DNA from: Banduia mediterranea
GTDB lineage: Bacteria > Pseudomonadota > Gammaproteobacteria > Nevskiales > Nevskiaceae
DNA: 64,000 nt
Reading direction: 5' to 3'
Assembly (NCBI RefSeq): GCF_031846245.1
Contig: NZ_JAVRIC010000003.1
Span: 1 to 64,000, forward strand
Shown piece by piece: positions 29,087 through 37,688 of the stretch. The position numbers and the translations under genes are program-made. Each line of letters begins with the position of its first letter. Position 1 is the stretch's first letter. Below the pieces are notes generated by a model, which saw only the letters and a program-made list of their open reading frames with translations, had not been told where the DNA came from and did not search any database.

Positions 29087-29369
29087 TGCTCAGCCGATCG
29101 CACGCAACAAGTTTGACACAGTAGCCCGAAGGCGCCTGCACCGAACAGGATGGCGGCCAGCGCCCAAGCCAGCGCCCAAGTCTGATCGGCCGCGAACAGT
29201 GTTTGATTCATCGAGTCCCCGACCGTTGATGAGTCGGTACCGTGCCCGTTCCGCGAGCGTGCCGCCATCTCTTGCGAGACACCGGGAGTTTCAGCCCGTT
29301 CGCGCCGCCGCGAACATCGATCGCGTGGCTGCTACGATGGTCCGCCCGGACTTCGCAACAGGAGCGCTT

Positions 29370-29774
29370 GTGGACAGCATTTTCACCAAGATCATCAAGG
29401 GCGAACTGCCCGGCCATTTTGTGTGGCAGGACGATCAGTGCGTGGCGATCATGACGATTGCCCCGATCCGCCCCGGCCATGTCCTGCTGATTCCCCGCGA
29501 GCAGATCGATCATTGGGACGATCTGCCGGCGCCGCTGGCGAGCCATCTGATGCTGACCGGCCAGCGCATCGCCAGGGCCATCAAGAAGGCGCTGTCTCCC
29601 AAGCGCGTCGGCATGATGATCGCCGGATTCGAGGTCGCACACGTGCATCTGCACATACTGCCGGCCGAGAGCCTGGGTGCCTTCGATTTTTCGCAGGTTC
29701 AGCAGCCTGACGCGCAAGCGCTGGCCGAGAAAGCGCACCTGATCCGGCAGGCTCTCGAATCGCTCGCCGAATGA
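29370..29774 (+). CDS. HIT family protein
   Basis: The 134-residue histidine-triad protein has IFTKIIKGELPGHFVWQDD at the N terminus and the triad VAHVHLHILPAES. Family members hydrolyse dinucleotide polyphosphates or nucleoside phosphoramidates. GTG 29370 is preferred because CAGGAG sits just upstream and the protein then begins at the conserved segment; an in-frame ATG at 29337 adds 11 residues. The 283 bases between zwf and this start hold no clear gene. Confidence 0.9.
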   Translation: MDSIFTKIIKGELPGHFVWQDDQCVAIMTIAPIRPGHVLLIPREQIDHWDDLPAPLASHLMLTGQRIARAIKKALSPKRVGMMIAGFEVAHVHLHILPAESLGAFDFSQVQQPDAQALAEKAHLIRQALESLAE

Positions 29775-30445
29775 TGAACCCCGGCAGGTTTTCGAAGCAT
29801 TCATCTGGCGTGCGCAGCACGTCGATCATGGCAAGGCTCCCTGAAAAGATCCTCCACGATGGTGCCCCGGCCGACACGACGGCGTCGTGAAGCGACCTGT
29901 GCCTTGGATCGTCAGGGGTTACGGTGACAGTTTACTGTTTCCCCTATTCGGCCCGAACCAATTCACGCATTTTGTATACCGTCACCGTACCCCTCCGGTC
30001 GGGGTCGATGCCGAGTCCGAGTGGCTCACGGCTCCCTCTTGTCGTTTCCTGTTCGACCCTTCGCTGCGTGCCCGCAACCACTATGGTCTGTGCTGACTGC
30101 TGCCGTCTCACGTAGCGCCTTGCGGCGATACGCGCTGCATCATCACCGACGTGTTCGGCTGTTTCGCTCGCGACCACGGGCCGTCCGTCCTCGCGCCGGG
30201 TCCTTGATCACCCGGTGAACCGTCCGGGACTCACGTCGACGCCACGGCGCATGGCCGGCAGCTCTCCCCGAATAAGAACATGAACTTTCCGTGCACAACC
30301 GCCGCATTTACCCTGTCAATCGTTCCGGTTGGGCTTGGTCATCTGGTGCTGACTCACCCACGGACTGGCCTTCCATGCGATTTCTGTTCGTCGACTCGCA
30401 CGTTCGCCAGATGGAATACCCACTTGTTCCGGGGGGCGGTCTGAA
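29775..30445. other. Gene-free accessory stretch upstream of the Phd/PIN module
   Basis: No convincing gene is found on either strand. A minus-strand frame of 77 codons (29944-30177) is open but matches nothing I recognise and lacks a ribosome binding site. The stretch holds an imperfect inverted repeat (29917-29991) whose arm motif recurs at the toxin-antitoxin operator. It looks like degraded mobile or intergenic DNA. Confidence 0.4.
29917..29991. repeat. Imperfect inverted repeat with GTGACNGT arms
   Basis: The left arm GGTTACGGTGACAGTTTAC (29917-29935) pairs imperfectly with the right arm GTATACCGTCACCGTACC (29974-29991) around a 38-base centre. The core GTGACNGTNNAC appears in both arms and again, on the minus strand, at 30446-30457. 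Confidence 0.5.
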
Positions 30446-30466
30446 GTGTACAGTCACTGTGTACAC
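30446..30466. promoter_or_regulatory. Putative operator of the Phd/PIN toxin-antitoxin pair
   Basis: GTGTACAGTCACTGTGTACAC contains two TGTACA hexamers and the odd palindrome CAGTCACTG, 19 bases upstream of the antitoxin ATG. TGTACA is the core of YefM-family operators, so autorepression by the antitoxin is likely. A possible -35 TTGTTC lies at 30424-30429. Confidence 0.5.
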
Positions 30467-30484
30467 ATATATGGAGCGCCTGGC

Positions 30485-30739
30485 ATGGAGGCATCATTCG
30501 TCGACCTGCGGAAGAAGTCCGCTGAAATCATCAAGGCTTTGAGCCGAAAAGAGCGTGTGACTGTGCTCTATCGAGGGAAGCCTGCAGCCATTATGGAGCC
30601 CATTGATAGTCGGGTCACTGATGAATCAAAGCTGGCGTCACAGCATAAGGCATTCGGCATCTGGGCTGACCGAGCGGAACCTTTAAGTGTTGAAGAACAA
30701 GTAGCGGATCTAAGGCGGCGGAGATTCGATGATCTTTGA
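30485..30739 (+). CDS. Phd/YefM-family antitoxin
   Basis: The 84-residue protein has the antitoxin core VDLRKKSAEIIKALSRKERV and TVLYRGKPAAIMEPIDSR, and a charged C-terminal tail ending ADLRRRRFDDL. It would bind the PIN toxin encoded next and repress the operon through the upstream TGTACA sites. GGAG lies just before ATG 30485. The gene overlaps the toxin by 11 bases. Base composition is clearly more AT-rich than the surrounding genes, suggesting acquisition. Confidence 0.85.
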   Translation: MEASFVDLRKKSAEIIKALSRKERVTVLYRGKPAAIMEPIDSRVTDESKLASQHKAFGIWADRAEPLSVEEQVADLRRRRFDDL

Positions 30740-31106
30740 TACCGACGTTCTCATTTGGTTTCTCCGGGGCAGTCCCAAGGCAGCACGAGCTGTTGATTCT
30801 GAAGAAAACAGAAGTATCTCCTTGGTTACGTACATGGAGCTATTGCAGAGGTCCAAAAACAAGCACGAAACTCACGAAATTAAAGGTTTTCTGAAAGATT
30901 TCGGATTTTCCACGCTTCCTCTGACCGAGAACATTGGCCATAGGGCATCTATCTACGTCGAAGAGTACGCGCTATCCCATTCCATCGGTGTTGCCGGCGC
31001 ACTTGTAGCGGCTACGGCGGTTGAGGGAAACCAGGTCTTGCTCAGCGCCAATATCAAACACTTCAAATGTGTAAAAGAGCTTCAGTTGAAGCAGTTTCGG
31101 CCATGA
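30729..31106 (+). CDS. vapC: PIN-domain VapC-like toxin with a missing conserved Asp
   Basis: The 125-residue PIN protein begins MIFDTDVLIWFLRGS (first acidic site Asp4) and has a conserved Glu in VTYMELLQRSK (Glu37). The third acidic position, normally GVADALIAATA in this subgroup, reads GVAGALVAATA: Gly90 (GGC) where Asp (GAC) is expected. The final NIKHFK motif is present. PIN toxins need these acids to bind metal and cleave RNA, so this copy may be inactive. It is AT-rich like its antitoxin and probably acquired. Confidence 0.85.
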   Translation: MIFDTDVLIWFLRGSPKAARAVDSEENRSISLVTYMELLQRSKNKHETHEIKGFLKDFGFSTLPLTENIGHRASIYVEEYALSHSIGVAGALVAATAVEGNQVLLSANIKHFKCVKELQLKQFRP

Positions 31107-31271
31107 GCGAGTTGCCACCTGATCGGGTAAGGGCTGACTTCTGATCAGCCACCCGGCGGGTCGGGCCGTAAGGCCCCGCCCCTATCCCGATTGGGGCTGA
31201 CATCAGACGAATCCGCAACTTGACAGACTGTATCCGATAGAATAAAGCCGCGCTGTGAACATCTTTCTCCG

Positions 31272-31343
31272 CACGCCTGCACTCTCCGGCGGTAGCAATC
31301 TCGCCACCGCCCGGTCCTTGAATCCTTGTCCGTATCGAGCCAC
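31272..31343 (-). pseudogene. N-terminal stub of an IS3-type transposase OrfA
   Basis: From a GTG at 31343 the minus strand reads MARYGQGFKDRAVARLLPPE then SAGV, the typical start of an IS3-family OrfA helix-turn-helix protein. Coding similarity ends after about 24 codons and the frame then runs into unrelated sequence. No OrfB, terminal inverted repeats or target duplication are seen. Confidence 0.6.
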
Positions 31344-31855
31344 GTCATCATCCTTTCGCCCCCTCTATGGCTTTCCAATCGAAGCGACAACTATTCTGAC
31401 GCGGGGGGTGAGTGAGACGCTGAATAGAGGGGGAAAGCCTTTCAGGCGCGCGGTAGAGACGGCCGCGGGGTGGTCACCAAGCACTGTACCCCCGAACCGG
31501 CAATCACCTGATCGCCTATGCGCTGCCCGGCCCGGGTTCAGAGATACCGGACGACGCCAGCCAGGCCATCGCCAGTCCGCAATTTGACGGGCCCCATCTC
31601 CACGGTCGTGCATTTCGCAGTCGATGGAACATGCAGCGAACTTTCCTGGCCGGGTACGCCAAATGCGCACCGTCCGCGCAAGTCTGCTCCCGAGCTCTGA
31701 TCGTTCGTTTCGTCCGCTTTCGGATGTCGTCGGGGCAGGCAAACGCACATCCGTGCCGGCTTCACCCTGCATTAACGACGCCGTCTTCATGGTAGCGAGG
31801 CGGTCGAGATCGCATGCCCATCCAACGCCGAGCACTGCCTTATGGAGAGACGCAC
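31344..31855. other. Gene-free stretch upstream of katE
   Basis: Both strands have short open frames, but none begins with a ribosome binding site or matches a family I recognise. The stretch probably carries the katE promoter, which I could not locate, plus degraded DNA continuing from the transposase stub. No clear hairpins or repeats are seen. Confidence 0.35.
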
Positions 31856-34018
31856 ATGGCCAAACAAAACGCCCCCGATCACGACAGCAAGCAGGACCAG
31901 CTTTCCGCTTTTCATCGCAGCAATGACGGCGGCGGCCTGACGAGCAACCAGGGCATCGGCATCGCCGACAATCAGAACACCCTGAAGAGCGGAATCCGCG
32001 GCCCGCAGCTGCTGGAAGATTTCGTATTGCGCGAAAAGATCACCCACTTCGACCATGAACGGATTCCGGAACGGGTGGTGCATGCGCGGGGCGCGGCCGC
32101 ACACGGTTACTTTCAGGCCTATGAGCCGCTGGGCGACACGCTGTCCAGCGCGAGTTTCCTGCAGGACCCGTCGAAGAAGACGCCGGTGTTCGTGCGCTTT
32201 TCGACCGTCGCAGGATTTCGCGGCTCCGCCGACACCGCACGTGACGTGCGCGGCTTCGCGGTGAAGTTCTACACCGAGGACGGTAACTGGGATCTGGTCG
32301 GCAACAATATCCCGGTGTTTTTCATCCAGGACGCGATCAAGTTCCCGGACCTGATCCACTCGGTAAAGCCCGAACCACACAACGAAATCCCGCAGGCGCA
32401 GAGCGCGCATTCCACATTCTGGGACTTCATGTCGCTGATGCCCGAATCCATGCACATGGCGATGTGGATCATGTCCGACCGCGCGATTCCGCGCAGCTAC
32501 AGGATGATGGAGGGCTTCGGCATCCATACCTTCCGCATGATCGACGACAGCGGCAAGTCGCGCTTCGTCAAGTTCCACTGGAAGCCCAGGCTCGGCACGC
32601 ACGCCCTGGTCTGGGACGAGGCGATGAAGCTCGGTGGCCAGGACCCCGACTTCCACCGCCGCGACCTGTGGGAGGCGATCGACAACGGCGACTATCCGGA
32701 ATGGGAATTCGGCGTGCAGGTGGTCGAGGAAGACCAAGCCGACCAGTTCGACTTCGACCTGCTCGATGCGACCAAGATCATCCCCGAGGAACTGGTGCCG
32801 GTGCGCAAGATCGGCAAGCTGGTGCTCGACCGCAACCCCGACAACTACTTTTCCGAAACCGAGCAGGTCGCATTCTGCCCGGCCAACATCGTGCCGGGCA
32901 TCGACTTCTCCGAGGACCCGCTGCTGCAGGGGCGGCTGTTTTCGTACCTGGATACCCAACTGATCCGGCTGGGCGGTCCGAACTTCAACGAAATCCCGAT
33001 CAACCGGCCGGTGTGTCCTGTGCACAACCTGCAGCGCGACGGCTATGGGCGGCAGGCCATCGACCGCGGCCGCACCGCCTACGAGCCGAATTCGCTGGCC
33101 GGCAACTGCCCGGTGCAGGGCGGGGCGCCGCGCAGCTTCCAGTCCGTGGCCACGCGCGTGGACGGCGAGAAGCTGCGCGCGCGCAGCCCCAGCTTCGCCG
33201 ACCACTTCACGCAGGCCACGCTGTTCTATCAGAGCCAGAGCGCGGTCGAGCAACAGCACATCGTGGAGGCCTTGTCCTTCGAACTCGGCAAATGCGACGT
33301 GCCGCATGTGCGCCGCCGCGTGGTCGCGCTACTCGCCCACATCGATGAGAACCTGGCCGCCGGCGTGGCCGCCAATCTCGGCATCGAACCGGATCCCGAC
33401 CTGAGCTATCTCGACGACTACACCGGCACCCAGCCCAACGAGCGCCGCGGAGCCGCCAAGCCCGGAAAATCGCCGGCGCTGTCGATGGTGACCGGAAACC
33501 CGGAGACGATCGCCACGCGCAAGCTCGCGATCCTGGCGATGGACGGCTTCGATGCGGCCGGCGTCAGTGCCGTGAAGAAAGCCGTCAGCGACGGCGGCGG
33601 CCAGTGCATGCTGATCGCCGGCAGCCTTGGCACGATCACCGCCGAAGATGGCAGCGAGATGAAGCCGGACCTGTCGTTCATGACCTCGCGTTCGACCCTG
33701 TTCGACGCCGTCTATGTCGCCGGCGGCGAGGCCAGTGCCAAGGCGATCGGCCAGGATGCCGACGCCGTGCACTTCTTCAAGGAAGCCTTCCGCCACGGCA
33801 AGGCGCTGGCGGCCAGCGGCGCGGCGGTGGCGCTGCTCCAGCGCGAGCGCCTGCCCAAGGTGGACTATGCGGACTCCGAGCAGATCGTCGACGATGCCGG
33901 CGTGGTCACCGTGGCGGGCGAGTCGGTGGACTGGAAGGCATTCACGCAACAGTTTGTCGGCAGCATCGCCCAGCACCGGCACTGGGAGCGCAGCGGCCGC
34001 GCGATGGTGGACGCATGA
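31856..34018 (+). CDS. katE: Large-subunit catalase (HPII type)
   Basis: The 720-residue haem catalase decomposes hydrogen peroxide. The distal His is in [14 protein letters not shown], the Asn in [13 protein letters not shown], and the proximal Tyr in [17 protein letters not shown]-terminal class-I amidotransferase/DJ-1-like domain (about residues 560-720, [17 protein letters not shown]) marks clade II. GGAGAG precedes ATG 31856. The next gene starts 25 bases after its stop, so the following operon may be partly co-transcribed with it. Confidence 0.96.
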   Translation: MAKQNAPDHDSKQDQLSAFHRSNDGGGLTSNQGIGIADNQNTLKSGIRGPQLLEDFVLREKITHFDHERIPERVVHARGAAAHGYFQAYEPLGDTLSSASFLQDPSKKTPVFVRFSTVAGFRGSADTARDVRGFAVKFYTEDGNWDLVGNNIPVFFIQDAIKFPDLIHSVKPEPHNEIPQAQSAHSTFWDFMSLMPESMHMAMWIMSDRAIPRSYRMMEGFGIHTFRMIDDSGKSRFVKFHWKPRLGTHALVWDEAMKLGGQDPDFHRRDLWEAIDNGDYPEWEFGVQVVEEDQADQFDFDLLDATKIIPEELVPVRKIGKLVLDRNPDNYFSETEQVAFCPANIVPGIDFSEDPLLQGRLFSYLDTQLIRLGGPNFNEIPINRPVCPVHNLQRDGYGRQAIDRGRTAYEPNSLAGNCPVQGGAPRSFQSVATRVDGEKLRARSPSFADHFTQATLFYQSQSAVEQQHIVEALSFELGKCDVPHVRRRVVALLAHIDENLAAGVAANLGIEPDPDLSYLDDYTGTQPNERRGAAKPGKSPALSMVTGNPETIATRKLAILAMDGFDAAGVSAVKKAVSDGGGQCMLIAGSLGTITAEDGSEMKPDLSFMTSRSTLFDAVYVAGGEASAKAIGQDADAVHFFKEAFRHGKALAASGAAVALLQRERLPKVDYADSEQIVDDAGVVTVAGESVDWKAFTQQFVGSIAQHRHWERSGRAMVDA

Positions 34019-34043
34019 GCGCCACCTTTCGCGGGACAACGCA

Positions 34044-35108
34044 ATGACGCCGCCGGATTCCGGTGCGGGCGGCCTGCCGGAGCCGGTCTCGGCCGTCGCA
34101 ATCGACGAGCTTCTTGAGCGCTGCGGAGCGATGCCCGCAGTCGACAAGCTTGCGGCGCTGATCGAGGCCGGATTCGACCGGCTGCCCTTGCCCGGCGGCG
34201 GGCAAACGCTCGACCGCTGGCGCGCACTGGCCGCGGTCGCCGCGCATGACCTGAGCCTGGTCAAGCTCTACGAGGGCCATACCGACGCACTGGCGATCCG
34301 CGCCGAACTGGGCGATGCGCCCGATGAACCCTGGAACGCGAGCTGGGGTGTATGGGCCGCGGAACCGCCGAACGCCCGTCTGTACGCACAGAGCCGGCAA
34401 GACAGCCGGTACACGCTGCGGCTCGATGGTCGCAAGGCCTGGTGCTCCGGTGCCGCATCGGTGAGTCACGCCCTCGTCACCTGCTGGCAGCGCGAGGACG
34501 GCGGCGCCGATCGTGGACCGCTGCTGGCGGCCGTGGCGATGAACCAGCCTGGCGTGCGAGTCAGCGACGAGGGCTGGCAAGCGGTCGGCATGGCGGAATC
34601 GGCCAGCGTCGAAGTGAGCTTCGACGGTGCCAAGGCACGGCTGGTCGGCGAACTCGGGGCCTATGTGAACCGGCCGGGATTCTGGCAGGGCGGCGCCGGC
34701 ATCGCCGCCTGTTGGTACGGCGCGACGGCGATCCTGGCCGGGCCGCTGCGTCAGCGCATCGCGCAGCGGCCGGAGCCGCATGCCGCCGCCCATCTCGGGG
34801 CGGTGGACGTGGCCCTGAGCCGCACCGCTGCGCTGCTGCGCGAAACGGCCGCCGAAATCGACCGCCGTCCGGCGGCCTATGCGCAGCTGATCGCCTTGCG
34901 CGCCCGCGCGGCCGCGGAGCGTACCGCCGGCTTCGTGCTCGACCACGTCGGCCGCGCGCTCGGCGCGGCGCCGTTCTGTCAGCACGGCGATTTCGCGCGC
35001 CGTGCCGCGGACCTGCCGGTGTTCATCCGCCAGTGCCATGCCGAACGCGATCTGCAGACGCTCGGCGAACTGCTCGCCGCACCGCGGGAGGCGCCGTGGA
35101 CGCTGTAG
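34044..35108 (+). CDS. Acyl-CoA dehydrogenase-like protein
   Basis: The 354-residue protein has the acyl-CoA dehydrogenase arrangement: a helical N terminus, a central beta region with RLDGRKAWCSGAASVSHALV (matching the G-x-K-x-W-x-S/T pattern), and a helical C terminus with AAERTAGFVLDHVGRALGA and ADLPVFIRQCHAERDLQTLG. The usual flavin-binding motifs are weak, so its oxidation substrate is unclear. GGGAC precedes ATG 34044. It overlaps the PIG-L gene by 13 bases and starts a four-gene operon. Confidence 0.75.
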   Translation: MTPPDSGAGGLPEPVSAVAIDELLERCGAMPAVDKLAALIEAGFDRLPLPGGGQTLDRWRALAAVAAHDLSLVKLYEGHTDALAIRAELGDAPDEPWNASWGVWAAEPPNARLYAQSRQDSRYTLRLDGRKAWCSGAASVSHALVTCWQREDGGADRGPLLAAVAMNQPGVRVSDEGWQAVGMAESASVEVSFDGAKARLVGELGAYVNRPGFWQGGAGIAACWYGATAILAGPLRQRIAQRPEPHAAAHLGAVDVALSRTAALLRETAAEIDRRPAAYAQLIALRARAAAERTAGFVLDHVGRALGAAPFCQHGDFARRAADLPVFIRQCHAERDLQTLGELLAAPREAPWTL

Positions 35109-35893
35109 CGCTTCGTGTGCCGGCGGGCGAAGCGCCGCATGCCGGAGAAGGCCGCGAGATCGTCGGCGAGGGCACGCCGGAGGCCGCGTGGCGATCATGG
35201 CGAGGTCTCGCGCAGCTGTCGCGCGCCGGGCTGGACGAACTGGTTCCGCCGGGCCGGCGCACGGTGATCGTTGCGCCGCATCCGGATGACGAGGTCCTTG
35301 GTGCCGGCGGCCTGCTGAGCGCGCTCGCCGAGCGCCGGCGCGAGGTGCTGATCGTCGGCGTGACCGAAGGCGAGGGCTCGCATCCCGGTTCGGCGCTGTG
35401 GCACGCAAAGGCGCTGGCGGCACGACGCGGCGCCGAGCGCAGCGAGGGCTTGCAGGCGCTGGGACTTGCCGCCGGCATCGACCGACTCGGCTACGCGGAC
35501 GGGCAACTTGCCTCGGACATCCCCGGTCTGGCCCGCCGGCTCGGCGAGACGCTGCGGCAAGACGATGTGGTGTTCGCGACCTGGGCCTGCGACGGCCATC
35601 CCGATCACGAAGCGGTGGGGCAGGCCGCCGCCCGGGCCTGTGCCGCCCGCGGCGCGCGCCTGCTGCAGATGCCGGTGTGGATGTGGCACTGGGCGCAGCC
35701 AGGCTCCGAGCGCGTGCCCTGGCAGCGGGCCATCCGGTTCGAACTCGGAGACGCGGCGCTGGCGCGCAAGCGCGCCGCGATCGCCTGCCATCGCAGCCAG
35801 CTCGAAGCCGACGCCACGCGCGGCGCGCCGCCGATTCTCGGCACCGCGGCGCTGGCGCGCTGGCTGCGCCCCTACGAGGTCTTCTTTACATGA
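35096..35893 (+). CDS. PIG-L family deacetylase
   Basis: The 265-residue zinc hydrolase has the metal-binding APHPDDEVLGAGG motif at about residue 62 and the third ligand in CDGHPDHEAVGQAA. PIG-L/LmbE enzymes remove N-acetyl groups from GlcNAc-type sugars. GTG 35096 is preceded by GGGAG and lies inside the end of the acyl-CoA dehydrogenase-like gene; its stop overlaps the methyltransferase start (ATGA). Coupling to a methyltransferase and a glycosyltransferase points to modification of an amino sugar. Confidence 0.85.
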   Translation: MDAVALRVPAGEAPHAGEGREIVGEGTPEAAWRSWRGLAQLSRAGLDELVPPGRRTVIVAPHPDDEVLGAGGLLSALAERRREVLIVGVTEGEGSHPGSALWHAKALAARRGAERSEGLQALGLAAGIDRLGYADGQLASDIPGLARRLGETLRQDDVVFATWACDGHPDHEAVGQAAARACAARGARLLQMPVWMWHWAQPGSERVPWQRAIRFELGDAALARKRAAIACHRSQLEADATRGAPPILGTAALARWLRPYEVFFT

Positions 35894-36534
35894 GCGGCCT
35901 GGCCGCAGACGAGGATTATTTCGAAAGCCTGTACCGCGACAGCGCGGACCCCTGGGGCTTCCGCACACGTTGGTACGAACAGCGCAAGCGCGCGTTGACA
36001 CTGGCTGCGTTGCCGCACCGCCGCTATCGCAGTGCGCTGGAAGCGGGCTGCGCCACCGGCGAACTGGCCGCCGAACTGGCCGGCCGTTGCGAACACCTGC
36101 TGGCCTGCGATTTTCACGAAGGCGCGCTGCATCGGGCACGGCTGCGCCTGGCGGGATATCCGCAGGCACGCGTGGAACGCCGCCGTCTGCCACAGGACTG
36201 GCCCGACGGCGTTTTCGAGCTGATCGTCGTCAGCGAACTCGGCTACTACCTCGGCGACCGGGATCTGGACGAACTGCTGCGCCGCGCGCGCGCCGGCCTG
36301 GGCGATGGCGGTGTGCTGCTGGCCTGCCACTGGCGCCACCGCTTTGCCGAAGCCGTGCGCGCCGGCGATGCGGTGCACGCTGCTTTCGCCGCACTCGGCC
36401 TGCCGCGACTGCTGCGCCACGAGGAACCCGATTTTCTGCTGGAAGCCTGGTCGCCGGACCCGACATCGGTGGCCGCCCGTGAAGGCCTTTCCGCAATGAC
36501 CGACCCCACACCATCGGAGCAAGAAACGAGATGA
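35890..36534 (+). CDS. NodS-like SAM-dependent methyltransferase
   Basis: The 214-residue class I methyltransferase starts with SADPWGFRTRWYEQRKRALT, the segment shared with NodS-type enzymes. Its SAM-binding motif is ALEAGCATGELAAELAGRCE; FELIVVSELGYYLGDRDLDE and GVLLACHWRHR follow. NodS N-methylates the deacetylated glucosamine of Nod factors, and the preceding deacetylase would provide such an amine. The start and stop overlap its neighbours by four bases each. Confidence 0.82.
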   Translation: MSGLAADEDYFESLYRDSADPWGFRTRWYEQRKRALTLAALPHRRYRSALEAGCATGELAAELAGRCEHLLACDFHEGALHRARLRLAGYPQARVERRRLPQDWPDGVFELIVVSELGYYLGDRDLDELLRRARAGLGDGGVLLACHWRHRFAEAVRAGDAVHAAFAALGLPRLLRHEEPDFLLEAWSPDPTSVAAREGLSAMTDPTPSEQETR

Positions 36535-37253
36535 TCGGCATCGTCATACCCGCGCATAACGAAGAAGCCTTGCTGGGAGACTCTCTGGCGGCGGTGCTGG
36601 CCGCGGCGCGGCACCCGGACCTTGGCGGCGAGCCGGTCGAGATTGTCGTCGTGCTCGATGCCTGCACCGATGCCAGCGCGGAAATCGCCAGCGCCTACGG
36701 CGTGAGCTGCGTCGCCGTCGAGGTGCGCAACGTCGGTCATGCGCGGCGTCGCGGCGCCGAGTGGCTGCTGGCGCGTGGCGCCCGCTGGCTGGCGTTCACC
36801 GATGCCGATTCGGTGGTCGCCGCCGACTGGCTGCCGTGCCAGCTCAACCTCAAGACCGACGCGGTCTGCGGCTCGGTCACGGTCCGCGACTGGGGTGCGC
36901 ACAGCGCCGAGGTACGCGCGCGCTTTGATGCCGGCTACCGCGATCGGGACGGCCACCGCCACGTCCACGGCACCAATTTCGGCGTCTCGCGCGCCGCGTA
37001 TCTGGCCGTCGGCGGATTCGCGCCGCTGGCGGTCGGCGAGGATGTGGCCCTGGCCGCGGCTTTGGAACGCGCCGGCTTCGCCATCGCTTGGAGCGCGGCA
37101 CCTCGGGTCGCCACCAGCGCCCGTCTCGTCGCGCGCGCCCGCGGCGGTTTCGGCGACTTCATCGATGGTCTGTATCGCGTCGGCGCCAGCGTCGTCGACA
37201 CCTCGGCGCAGGCGCTCGGCAGCGCCGCCGCCCTGGCCGAGACGGCGGAATGA
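36531..37253 (+). CDS. Family 2 glycosyltransferase
   Basis: The 240-residue GT-A protein has IGIVIPAHNEEALLGDSL at the N terminus, VVVLDACTDASAEIA, the metal-binding FTDADSVVAADWL and the acceptor-side HGTNFGVSRAAYLAVGG...VGEDVALAAAL. No transmembrane helices are apparent, so it probably transfers a sugar in the cytoplasm. It is the last gene of the operon. The product could be a modified glycolipid or small glycoside, but the substrate is unknown. Confidence 0.85.
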   Translation: MIGIVIPAHNEEALLGDSLAAVLAAARHPDLGGEPVEIVVVLDACTDASAEIASAYGVSCVAVEVRNVGHARRRGAEWLLARGARWLAFTDADSVVAADWLPCQLNLKTDAVCGSVTVRDWGAHSAEVRARFDAGYRDRDGHRHVHGTNFGVSRAAYLAVGGFAPLAVGEDVALAAALERAGFAIAWSAAPRVATSARLVARARGGFGDFIDGLYRVGASVVDTSAQALGSAAALAETAE

Positions 37254-37260
37254 GGCCGCA

Positions 37261-37597
37261 ATGACGGCGCCCTGCTTATGGCCTGCTGGCCAGTTCCGCG
37301 TTTTCGATCGGTGGTCGCCTGCAAGTTGGCGCTGCCAATCCCGCGGCGCAAGCTGGCGGCGATCATCGCGTTCGGCGCCGGTACGCAGGTCGTCGCGCTG
37401 AGCTTCGAGCTGATGGCGGAGTCGGTGGAGAAGGGGGCGATCGGCTTCGTCCTCGCCGGGCAGCTGTCCGGAACGCTGGTCTTTATCCTGCTCGACACCA
37501 TGCTGGACCGGGCACATGTTCCCGGAAGCCTTCGACAACGGCGGCCCCTGGGTGGCGCTGGCGACGAGCGCCGCCTTTCTCGACGGGCTCGACCGGA
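37261..37597 (+). pseudogene. ZIP-family metal transporter remnant
   Basis: Pieces of a ZIP transporter appear in three frames. YGLLASSAFSIGG follows an ATG with GAGG upstream; then come IPRRKLAAIIAFGAGTQVVA and FELMAESVEKGAIGFVLAGQ, and finally MFPEAFDNGGPWVALATSAA (from 37516). The central and later transmembrane segments are missing. At least one small indel and one large deletion are implied. It begins seven bases after the glycosyltransferase stop. Confidence 0.6.
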
Positions 37598-37688
37598 GAT
37601 CGGCGCGCACTTCGGTCTGCACTACTCGACCGTAAGCCGGATCGCGCGAGGTGTTGATCGACAGGTTTCGTCAAGAAGCAAGACCTGA
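37596..37688 (+). pseudogene. C-terminal fragment of a REP-associated (Y1-type) transposase
   Basis: The sequence reads RPEIGAHFGLHYSTVSRIAR and ends SSRSKT before a TGA. This is the helix-turn-helix tail typical of Y1/REP-associated transposases, which end with similar SKxKT motifs. The catalytic HUH domain is absent. It abuts the ZIP remnant, so insertion or deletion may have removed the intervening parts of both genes. Confidence 0.5.

Noticed and set aside
28876-29211. A minus-strand frame starting MNQTLFAADQTWALAWALAA with one hydrophobic segment
   Set aside because: Coding-like for about 35 residues, but it then runs antisense through the 3' end of zwf. It could be a relic of a membrane protein N terminus; evidence is too thin.
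29944-30177. A 77-codon minus-strand frame in the gene-free region
   Set aside because: No ribosome binding site, no family recognised, and it runs through the inverted repeat.
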